Positions 1-5,071 of a stretch of 5,470 nucleotides of DNA are shown here, one piece after another. The translations under genes and the position numbers were made by a program. Each line of letters starts with the position of its first letter. The first letter of the stretch is position 1. Source of the DNA: Rhodospirillaceae bacterium (GTDB taxonomy: Bacteria > Pseudomonadota > Alphaproteobacteria > UBA8366 > GCA-2717185); assembly GCA_018660965.1 (NCBI GenBank), contig JABJJH010000456.1:1-5470 (forward strand). Direction: 5' to 3'. The notes under the pieces were generated by a model. The model was not told the origin of the DNA. It worked only from the letters and a program-made list of their open reading frames with translations, and did no database searches.

Positions 1-132
1 AACCCGCCGAAACCACGCGTGCAGTGGGACCACGAAACACTTGTCGCGGCCCCCTGGGACATGGAGCACACCCGCAAGGTCTTCCATGAATCCGATGTGC
101 GCTACAACGCGGGCGTCGCGGCGGGCGTCTGA
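1..132 (+). CDS. 3' end of an unidentified protein gene
   Basis: Frame 1 is open from the left edge to a TGA at 130-132 and gives the last 43 residues of a protein whose start lies outside the window. The tail is polar and rich in charged and aromatic residues (for example VQWDHETLVAAPWDMEHTRK), with no membrane segment. Codon use is GC-rich like the neighbouring genes, which supports real coding. I do not recognise the family from this tail and assign no function. It converges on the ene-reductase gene, whose stop codon lies only 11 bp away (133-143), and no hairpin terminator fits in that gap. A catabolic enzyme is possible from the neighbour, but that is only a guess. Confidence 0.6.
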   Translation, partial: NPPKPRVQWDHETLVAAPWDMEHTRKVFHESDVRYNAGVAAGV

Positions 133-143
133 TCCAGCGCGGT

Positions 144-1304
144 TTATTCCGCCTCGATCCCTGCTTGCCAGGTTGAGGGGCGGCCGCCGAAGTCGGTTTG
201 AGCGCGTTTTTGGAGGTAGAAGCTGTAGAGGGACGGCACCATGGAAAACGGGTCGTCGATGCCGAGTTTTGCGGCGGCGTCCATGGGCCAGTTCGGGTTG
301 TGCAGCATTTCACGGCCAATGGCGACCAGATCGGCTTTGCCTGACTGCAGGATTTCTTCCGCCTGATCGCCGTGAATGATCAGGCCGACGGCCATGGTTT
401 TCACGTTCGCCAGTTTGCGAACCCCTTCGGCGTAGGGCACTTGATAGCCATAGCTGACTGGGTTTCCGGACGTAACGATGGATATCCCCGACATGCCGCC
501 GCTGCTGCAATCCACGACATCGACGCCGTGCGCCTTGAGTACGCGCGCGAACCCGGCGCTGTCTTCGACCGTCCACCCGGCTTCGTCGACGGCCGATATA
601 CGCACGAAAAGCGGCTTGTCGTCGGGCCAAGACTGGCGCACGCGGTCCATGATGTCGAGGCCGAAGCGCATGCGGTTTTCCAGCGAGCCGCCGTATTTAT
701 CGGTGCGCTGGTTCGACGCGGGCGAAAGGAACTGGTGAATCAGGTAGCCGTGGGCGGCGTGAATTTCCAGGACGTCGAACCCGGCCTTTTTCACTCGTTC
801 CACCGCCGCGCCGTATCCTTCGATCAAATCCTCGATATCGGCGATAGAAAGGGCGCGCGGGGCTGCAAATTCGTTTGAATGCGCGATCTCGCTGGGGGCG
901 ACCAGTTCCCACTCTTCACCGTGGTCAAGACCGGGATGGCTGGCCAGGGGGGCGCGGCCTTCCCAGGGCACGGACCGGCGCGCCTTCCGACCGGAATGGC
1001 CCAGTTGGATGCCCGCCGTCGCGCCATAGGATTTTATCGTCGAGGCGATTTTCGCCAATCCCGGAATAAATTCGTCTTTCCAGATGCCCAGATCCGTGGG
1101 GGTGCTGGCGCCGCGAGGGTCGGCTTTCGTTGATTCAACCAAGATGAGCCCGGCGCCGCCATACGCCAGTTTCCCGTAATGGAGAGTATGCAAGTCCTGG
1201 GTGTACCCGTTCTTTGCGGAATAGGTCAGCATGGGCGCGACGACAATGCGGTTGCGGATGCGGACGCCGCGTAAATCCATCGGTGTAAACAGGAGACTTT
1301 GCAT
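144..1304 (-). CDS. NADH:flavin oxidoreductase / Old Yellow Enzyme family ene-reductase (NamA/YqjM/XenA type)
   Basis: This is a 386-residue FMN-dependent TIM-barrel oxidoreductase of the Old Yellow Enzyme family. Relatives use NAD(P)H to reduce activated C=C bonds of enals, enones and xenobiotics in the cytoplasm. Visible family motifs are LFTPMDLRGVRIRNRIVVAP near the N-terminus, Tyr28, QLGHSGRK (100-107), the active-site pair His182/His185 in IHAAHGYLIHQFLSP, the NQRTDKYGGSLENR loop (198-211), DCSSGG (265-270) and the phosphate-binding end IGREMLHNPNWP (329-340). Residues about 108-142 form the longer loop seen in XenA-like members. The ATG at 1304 is chosen because GGAG lies 5 nt upstream and family homology starts there; the frame runs open to 1577 but that extension is not family-like. 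The cysteine found at position 26 of YqjM is Leu here. The gene diverges from the AsmA-like gene. Family is certain; the substrate is unknown. Confidence 0.93.
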   Translation of the reverse strand: MQSLLFTPMDLRGVRIRNRIVVAPMLTYSAKNGYTQDLHTLHYGKLAYGGAGLILVESTKADPRGASTPTDLGIWKDEFIPGLAKIASTIKSYGATAGIQLGHSGRKARRSVPWEGRAPLASHPGLDHGEEWELVAPSEIAHSNEFAAPRALSIADIEDLIEGYGAAVERVKKAGFDVLEIHAAHGYLIHQFLSPASNQRTDKYGGSLENRMRFGLDIMDRVRQSWPDDKPLFVRISAVDEAGWTVEDSAGFARVLKAHGVDVVDCSSGGMSGISIVTSGNPVSYGYQVPYAEGVRKLANVKTMAVGLIIHGDQAEEILQSGKADLVAIGREMLHNPNWPMDAAAKLGIDDPFSMVPSLYSFYLQKRAQTDFGGRPSTWQAGIEAE

Positions 1305-1564
1305 GGGGACTCCACAAGAAAATGGCGAAAAGGACCGCAATGGCGCCGCAATGGCGATGACCCTACAAATGTTGAGCCTATAAGGTCTGCTGCAAAGGGG
1401 CAAGAACCGGGCTGTAAGGGGGCGTCCTGGCGACAGCGAATGGCTTGCATCGGTTTTTTTGAGAATTGGGGCGAAGGCGCTTAAAATTAATCTAAAATTA
1501 ACCCACTTGATATCTATAGGGTATCGCAGGGGCTTAACTAGATTATTCGGGAAAAGGCGACGAC
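1305..1564. promoter_or_regulatory. Divergent intergenic region, ene-reductase / AsmA-like gene
   Basis: This 260-bp spacer must hold the promoters of both flanking genes. It is clearly AT-richer than the surroundings at 1479-1548. On the ene-reductase side AATGGCG occurs three times (1321, 1339, 1350), and the minus strand has a TATAGG-like -10 candidate at 1382-1377 without a good -35. On the other side TTGATA (1507-1512) resembles a -35, but no -10 sits at 16-18 bp, so no sigma-70 promoter can be fixed. The AsmA-like start has AAAAGG 7 nt upstream (1552-1557) as its Shine-Dalgarno. No gene or RNA was recognised in the spacer. Confidence 0.45.
1482..1501. repeat. Two direct TAAAATTAA copies, 11 bp apart
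   Basis: TAAAATTAA occurs at 1482-1490 and again at 1493-1501, separated by TC, so the copies sit about one helical turn apart on the same DNA face. They lie in the AT-rich part of the divergent spacer, 64 bp before the AsmA-like start. This could be a regulator half-site pair, an UP-like element or simply AT-rich sequence; no regulator can be named. Confidence 0.4.
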
Positions 1565-2395
1565 ATGAAAAAGGCATTGATAATTGGCGGCGGCGTTCTT
1601 GTCGTGGTCATCGCGGCGGGCTTGTATCTGGCGGTGGCCGGGCTCGACGATCTGGTGAAGACGGCGGTGGAAAAAGGCGGTTCCGAAGCCACCCAGGTCA
1701 AGGTGACGCTGGATAAGGCGGAAGTGAAACTCACCGACGGCAAGGCGGCGTTGAGCGGGCTGGTGGTCGGCAATCCGGAAGGTTTCAAGACCGATAACGC
1801 CTTTGAACTGGGCGCGATCAGCGTGACGATTGACCCGGCGACGGTGACGAACGACGTGGTCGTCATCAAGGAAGTCGTCATCGCCGCGCCCAAGGTGACC
1901 TATGAACTGGGCGCCGGGGGCAGCAATATCGACGCCATCAAGTCCAACGTCGAACGGCTGGCGGGCGGCGGCGGTTCGAGCAGCAGCAGTTCCGAAGAGG
2001 GCCCGAAAGTCATTATCGAACATCTCTATGTTCGCGGCGGCGAAGTCCATGTCAGCGCCACCGCGCTGGGCGGCAAGACCATGTCGTCGCCATTGCCCGA
2101 AATCCACCTGACGGATATTGGCAAGGACAAGGGCGGCGCGGATGCGGGCGAGGTCGCGAGTAAAATCATGGCCGCCCTGACCAGCAAGGTCGGTGGGTTC
2201 GTCTCCAACCTCGACATCAGCAGCGTCTTCGAAGGCGTCGCCAACGTCCCCGACTCCCTCAAGGGCATGGCCGGCGGCGCCATGGATAAAGTCGGCGAAA
2301 CGCTCAAGGGCGTCACCTCCGGCGATGCGGCGACAGGGACGGGCGACGCGGTCAAGGACGCGGGCGGCGCGTTGAAAAAGCTGTTCGGGAACTAA
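1565..2395 (+). CDS. AsmA-like membrane-anchored protein
   Basis: The product has 276 residues. A short positive start (MKK) and a hydrophobic stretch at about residues 4-26 form a signal anchor or single membrane helix, leaving the rest in the periplasm. Residues about 45-180 are beta-rich with the pattern of AsmA-family proteins (LSGLVVGNPEGF at 64-74, then SVTIDPATV and VVIAAPKVTYE). AsmA proteins are linked to outer-membrane biogenesis and lipid transport, but this member is much shorter than classic AsmA, so its exact role is open. A flexible linker of Gly and Ser (134-143) splits the domain. The C-terminus from about 195 is Ala/Gly/Lys-rich and probably amphipathic helix. The ATG at 1565 has AAAAGG 7 nt upstream. 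The gene appears monocistronic, with a hairpin 42 bp after its stop. A nearly full-length antisense frame is a GC-bias shadow. Confidence 0.8.
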   Translation: MKKALIIGGGVLVVVIAAGLYLAVAGLDDLVKTAVEKGGSEATQVKVTLDKAEVKLTDGKAALSGLVVGNPEGFKTDNAFELGAISVTIDPATVTNDVVVIKEVVIAAPKVTYELGAGGSNIDAIKSNVERLAGGGGSSSSSSEEGPKVIIEHLYVRGGEVHVSATALGGKTMSSPLPEIHLTDIGKDKGGADAGEVASKIMAALTSKVGGFVSNLDISSVFEGVANVPDSLKGMAGGAMDKVGETLKGVTSGDAATGTGDAVKDAGGALKKLFGN

Positions 2396-2436
2396 CATTA
2401 CGCTAAGCTGACCCGCCGACAGGCGCGGTCGATACA

Positions 2437-2470
2437 GGGCGCGCCTTTTAAATCTGGGAAAGGCGCGCCC
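2437..2470. terminator. Perfect 12-bp hairpin, possible terminator of the AsmA-like gene
   Basis: GGGCGCGCCTTT (2437-2448) pairs perfectly with AAAGGCGCGCCC (2459-2470) around a 10-nt loop. It lies 42 bp after the AsmA-like stop, where a terminator is expected. However, only two T follow on the plus strand and none on the minus strand, so it is not a standard intrinsic terminator. Its 3' arm also covers the only purine-rich Shine-Dalgarno-like stretch (GGGAAAGG, 2456-2463) before the VOC start at 2473, so it could instead hinder translation of that remnant. Confidence 0.55.
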
Positions 2471-2472
2471 TT

Positions 2473-2612
2473 ATGATTCCCGATAAGCTCGACCACGTGG
2501 CGTATCGCTGTCGCGACGCGAAGGAAACCACGGAATTTTACACCGCGTTGCTGGATATGAAGCTGGTGGCGGCGGTCACGGCGTCCCATGTCCCCTCGAC
2601 GAAGCAACCCGG
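2473..2612 (+). pseudogene. VOC/glyoxalase-fold protein, N-terminal remnant
   Basis: The frame from ATG 2473 begins MIPDKLDHVAYRCRDAKETT, then EFYTALLDMKL. This is the first beta-alpha-beta unit of vicinal-oxygen-chelate proteins (glyoxalase I, extradiol dioxygenase, fosfomycin-resistance fold), in which the His of LDHVAYR (residue 8) usually binds the metal. After about 46 residues (ASHVPSTKQP) the family pattern stops. The frame runs on with unrelated Arg/Pro/Lys-rich residues to a TAA at 2659-2661, 62 codons in all, whereas a VOC protein is usually about 130-150 residues. The second half of the fold, with the other metal ligands, is absent, so the product cannot be active. The break coincides with a 14-bp imperfect tandem repeat. 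The substrate of the parent is unknown. Confidence 0.72.
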
Positions 2613-2626
2613 ACGAAACAACCCGT
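2599..2626 (+). repeat. Imperfect 14-bp tandem repeat at a gene junction
   Basis: ACGAAGCAACCCGG (2599-2612) is followed directly by ACGAAACAACCCGT (2613-2626), 12 of 14 bases alike. In its own frame each copy reads Thr-Lys-Gln-Pro: the first ends the VOC remnant, the second starts the C-terminal remnant in the +2 frame. This suggests a join at or beside short homology between two different genes. Confidence 0.6.
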
Positions 2627-2711
2627 TACCGACCCCGACAAAAAAGGCTTCGCGGTTTTAATCCGGGTCGAACGCGCGGAAGATTTGCGCGGGCAGCCCC
2701 TTAATACTTAA
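2613..2711 (+). pseudogene. C-terminal remnant of an unidentified protein
   Basis: In the frame shifted by two from the VOC remnant, 2613-2711 reads TKQPVTDPDKKGFAVLIRVE, then RAEDLRGQPLNT and a TAA. The stretch looks like genuine protein (alternating hydrophobic strand FAVLIRV followed by a charged turn) rather than shadow sequence, but it has no start codon of its own and I cannot name its family. It is best read as the 3' end of a second gene fused to the VOC remnant after loss of everything between. The TTA codon in it is uncommon for such GC-rich DNA. It could still be chance coding-like sequence. Confidence 0.4.
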
Positions 2712-2714
2712 GAT
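2685..2714 (+). promoter_or_regulatory. Weak sigma-70-like promoter candidate before the DUF2336 remnant
   Basis: TTGCGC (2685-2690) and TAAGAT (2709-2714) are 18 bp apart and match the -35 and -10 consensus at 3/6 and 4/6 positions. The start would lie about 25 nt before the ATG at 2746, which has AGGA 8 nt upstream. It overlaps the end of the unidentified C-terminal remnant. Confidence 0.25.
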
Positions 2715-2745
2715 AAGCAACCGGAACCAAAGCAGGACAAGACCA

Positions 2746-2951
2746 ATGCCGAACAGTGATCCCAATAGCCCGAAGCTGGAGGGCTTGGAAGCGGTGCTTG
2801 AGCTTGCGCGGGACAAATCCGGCTCCGGCCGCAAAGCGCTTATGTCGGCGATTACCGATCTGTTCGCGGGCGCGGGACCGGCTATGAGTGAAAGCGAGCG
2901 GGCTTTGTCGGAGGATATCCTGCGCCGCCTGGTCGAGGATGTCGAGGTGAC
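2746..2951 (+). pseudogene. DUF2336-type protein, N-terminal remnant
   Basis: From ATG 2746 (AGGA at 2734-2737) the first 69 residues read as the start of an alphaproteobacterial DUF2336 protein: LEGLEAVLELARDKSGSGRK, a helix with DLFAG, then MSESERALSEDILRRLVEDV ending in EVT. The family goes on for several hundred residues of helical, HEAT-like repeats, and its function is not established. Here the pattern stops at Thr69. The frame continues to a TAA at 3049-3051 (101 codons), but that part is the antisense of a cupin gene. The product would be a short non-family tail fusion, so I call it a truncated pseudogene. Its family assignment rests on memory of typical N-termini, not on a search. 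Confidence 0.62.
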
Positions 2952-3158
2952 CGCGCCTTTTAAAATCTGTACGATTTCGTCACCCGTGTTGTGGCGTTCC
3001 CATTGGCTGACGCCGGAAAATCCGGCGGCGAAAATGCCGCCGTCGCGGTAATCCGCCAGGCGGGTGAAGTAGCCCGTGGTGTCGGTCAATCGGGTGCGGC
3101 CTTCCAGAAAGGTGGTGTTTTCCGCCAACGCAGATTCCAGATCAATCGCCGTGGTCAT
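2952..3158 (-). pseudogene. Small cupin-domain protein, N-terminal remnant
   Basis: From ATG 3158 on the minus strand, preceded by GGAG 6 nt upstream, the frame reads MTTAIDLESALAENTTF, then GYFTRLADYRDGGIFAAGFS and WERHNTGDEIVQILKGAV. The WERH..GDEIVQIL.G part is typical of small single-domain cupins, in which this His and Glu belong to the first metal-binding motif. About 69-71 residues remain; such proteins are usually about 110-130, so the second half of the beta-barrel is missing. Beyond about 2946 the frame runs antisense through the DUF2336 remnant to 2658 without resemblance to cupins. The two genes are therefore joined tail-to-tail, each lacking its 3' part. An active enzyme is unlikely. 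Confidence 0.65.
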
Positions 3159-3335
3159 GTCGCTCTCCCGTCTAATTTGCATCCCTGGGTGGCATCATAG
3201 GACGCATCGCGCGGACTCCGCCACAAGTGTTGAATTATTTTGAATTCACCGCCCCGAACGGGAACAATGCACTTGGTGGCGTTTATGGGGGCCATTTGCG
3301 GCGAGGGTCGCGGTAATTGGGAGGTTCGTTTCATC
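3159..3335. promoter_or_regulatory. Divergent intergenic region, cupin remnant / CoA-transferase
   Basis: This 177-bp spacer separates two divergent starts. For the CoA-transferase, TTGAAT (3240-3245) and AACAAT (3263-3268) are 17 bp apart and match the sigma-70 boxes at 4/6 each, giving a leader of about 60 nt. TTGAATT occurs twice with a 10-bp period (3230-3236 and 3240-3246), which could be an operator. For the cupin, a TATGAT -10-like box lies on the minus strand at 3199-3194 with no clear -35. All are candidates only. Confidence 0.35.
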
Positions 3336-4535
3336 ATGCGCACATTTGAAGGCGTCCGGGTTATCGATTTCACGCAGGCGGTCGCGGGACCGTTCGCGAC
3401 CTATCAACTCGCCCTGCAGGGGGCGGACGTCGTCAAGGTGGAGCAGCCGGGCGCCGGCGATCAGGGCCGCCAGATGTACCGGCTCGACGCGGATTTCCAG
3501 AAACTGGGATATTCCGCCATCTTTTTGTGCGGTAACGCGGGCAAGCGGTCGTTGACCCTGGACCTCAAACACCCCGACGCCCGGGCCGTGGTGCACCGGC
3601 TGGTTCGCGACGCCGATGTCGTGATCGAGAATTTCAAGGCGGGGACGATGGACCGGATGGGATTCGGCTGGAACGATCTGAAGCAACTCAATCCGAAGCT
3701 GGTGTATTGCTCGATCAGCGGCTTCGGGCAGACCGGCCCGCGCGCGGCGGCGGCGGCCTACGACCCGACGATACAGGCCGCGTCCGGGGTCATGGCGGTC
3801 AACGGCGTGCCGGAAACCGGGCCGATGCGCGTGGGCGCGATCATTTGCGACATGTCCTCGTCGATCACCGCGGCCTTCGCCATTGCGGGCGCCTTGTTCA
3901 AGCGCGAACGCGCGGGCGTGGGCGGGCATCTGGATTTGTCGATGCAGGATGTCGCCGCCGCCTTCATGTCGCCCAATCTGTTGCAGGCCGCCTATGGGTT
4001 CGAGCCGGATTTGATGGGCAACAAGTCGCTGTCGGGCAATCCGATGGCCACCGCCTTCCCGACCAAGGCCGGGGTGCTGCTGCTGATCCCCGCCACCGAT
4101 GCGCAATGCGCCAAGATCTGGCCGGTGGTCGGGCGCCCGGAATTTTCGGACGATCCCCGCTTCACGACACTGGACGCGCGGCTCGCCAATCATGCGGACT
4201 GCACCGCCGCCTTGATGGCGGGACTGGCGAGCGAAACGGCGGCGGATTGGGAACTCCGCTTTGCCGAAGCCGGGGTGCCCGCCGCCGCCGTGCTGACCCT
4301 GCCGGAAGTGCTGGAGGATCGCCAATTGGCCCATCGCGGCACGATCCAGACGATGAAATCCCCCGCCGACGATCGCGATTTGATCCACACCAGAACCCCG
4401 TTCAAGATATCGGGCGAGGAGACCGGGCCCGATTGCCCGCCGCCGCTGGTCGGCGCTGACACCGATGCGGTGCTGGGCGAGTTGGGCTACGGCGCCGATG
4501 AGATCGTGGCCCTGCGCGAAGCGTCGGTAGTTTAG
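3336..4535 (+). CDS. Family III (CaiB/BaiF) acyl-CoA transferase
   Basis: This 399-residue cytoplasmic protein has the full length and motifs of family III CoA-transferases, which move CoA between organic acids through an aspartyl-CoA thioester. It begins FEGVRVIDFTQAVAGPFAT and continues with GADVVKVEQPGAGDQGR (29-45), KRSLTLDLKHPDAR (70-83), DVVIENFKAGTMDRMGFGW (94-112) and SISGFGQTGP (126-135). Asp172 in the stretch VGAIICDMSSS is the likely catalytic aspartate by alignment with formyl-CoA transferase and alpha-methylacyl-CoA racemase. The racemase active-site His is a Tyr here (AYDP, Tyr142), arguing for a transferase. The ATG at 3336 is preferred, with GGGAGG at 3319-3324, although a TTG at 3240 is in frame. 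Donor and acceptor cannot be told. It converges on the monooxygenase remnant, 18 bp away. Confidence 0.93.
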   Translation: MRTFEGVRVIDFTQAVAGPFATYQLALQGADVVKVEQPGAGDQGRQMYRLDADFQKLGYSAIFLCGNAGKRSLTLDLKHPDARAVVHRLVRDADVVIENFKAGTMDRMGFGWNDLKQLNPKLVYCSISGFGQTGPRAAAAAYDPTIQAASGVMAVNGVPETGPMRVGAIICDMSSSITAAFAIAGALFKRERAGVGGHLDLSMQDVAAAFMSPNLLQAAYGFEPDLMGNKSLSGNPMATAFPTKAGVLLLIPATDAQCAKIWPVVGRPEFSDDPRFTTLDARLANHADCTAALMAGLASETAADWELRFAEAGVPAAAVLTLPEVLEDRQLAHRGTIQTMKSPADDRDLIHTRTPFKISGEETGPDCPPPLVGADTDAVLGELGYGADEIVALREASVV

Positions 4536-4556
4536 GCGCGAAGCGTCGGTCGTTTA
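4514..4556. repeat. 22-bp tandem duplication across two convergent stop codons
   Basis: GCGCGAAGCGTCGGTAGTTTA (21 bases, 4514-4534) is repeated as 4536-4556 with one change (A to C at 4551), a period of 22 bp. The first copy holds the last codons of the CoA-transferase and runs into its TAG (4533-4535). The last three bases of the second copy form, on the minus strand, the TAA of the converging monooxygenase. A recent small duplication between the genes would explain it. Confidence 0.8.
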
Positions 4557-5071
4557 ACGTTTGAACGGGTGGCCCATGAACGGTTGACGTTGGCCCGCCT
4601 GTTCCATCAGCGGCAGGATATCGTCGATCCACTGTCGGCATTCGCCCAGATAATCGACCCACGACATCAACATACCGTCCACGCCAAGCCGGGACAGCCG
4701 CTCGATACCATCCACGATCTGTTCGGGCGTGCCGACCAGCGGATAACCGCCATGCCCGGCCTTGAAGTGGAACTTGAAATCCTCCAGCACGTCCGGCGTC
4801 AGGGTTTCCGACTGCACGCCGAACATATCCAGCATATTGGCGACCGCCGCGTCGTCACCCTTTTCAACCACGTAATGGTTCAGGTAATCGCGCGCTTCGG
4901 CTTCGGTGTCGCGGCACACGACATAGACGTGAATCCAGCATTGCGAATTGCGCCCCAGATCGGCCGCCATGGTTTTCAGATGGGCGATCTGGGCGCGGTC
5001 GTCGTCTTCGTTCTTTTGCCGCAGCATGGCGAAATTCATATCCGCGTGTTGGGCGGAAAAGGCGTGCCCGG
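4554..5071 (-). pseudogene. Luciferase-like flavin monooxygenase, C-terminal remnant
   Basis: About 171 residues match the C-terminal half of the bacterial luciferase-like (LLM) flavin-dependent oxidoreductases. Visible are AGHAFSAQHADMNFAML at the upstream edge, where the family has the strand ending in the A..HAD motif, then CWIHVYVVCRDTEAEARDYL, YPLVGTPEQIVDGIERLSRL with GVDGMLMSW, and a closing helix ILPLMEQAG. VGTPEQIV is the family's flavin-phosphate-side helix start. Full LLM proteins have about 330-400 residues, so the N-terminal half of the TIM barrel, which supplies much of the FMN and substrate site, is missing. There is no start codon with a ribosome binding site at the edge; instead the frame continues in phase into a membrane transporter segment. 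The remnant cannot be a working monooxygenase by itself. The original substrate is unknown. Confidence 0.72.

Noticed and set aside
41..379. Plus-strand frame from 41 to 379
   Set aside because: Arg/Pro-rich shadow running across the end of the first gene and antisense to the ene-reductase, with no motif.
1321..1356. Three AATGGCG copies as a CRISPR-like or iteron array
   Set aside because: Seven-base units with unequal spacing (18 and 11 bp) are too short and irregular for either; no cas or replication gene is nearby.
1305..1577. 91-residue N-terminal extension of the ene-reductase frame
   Set aside because: The extension has no family similarity and overlaps the AsmA-like start. The ATG at 1304 has GGAG at the right distance and fits the family start.
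1538..2398. Long minus-strand frame (286 codons) over the AsmA-like gene
   Set aside because: It mirrors the plus gene almost exactly, has a composition rich in Arg, His and Ala without motifs, and is explained by GC-biased third positions. The plus frame has a membrane anchor, AsmA-like pattern and a ribosome binding site.
2658..3182. Single 174-codon minus-strand protein
   Set aside because: Only residues from the ATG at 3158 to about 2946 look like cupin. The rest is antisense of the DUF2336 remnant, so it is not a real two-domain protein.
3240..3335. TTG start at 3240 for the CoA-transferase
   Set aside because: It would add 32 residues unlike the family, cover the likely promoter and lacks a ribosome binding site; the ATG at 3336 has GGGAGG upstream.
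3246..4388. Minus-strand frame of 380 codons over the CoA-transferase
   Set aside because: Antisense shadow: it is rich in Arg, Gly and His with no recognisable fold, while the plus frame is a clear CaiB/BaiF protein.
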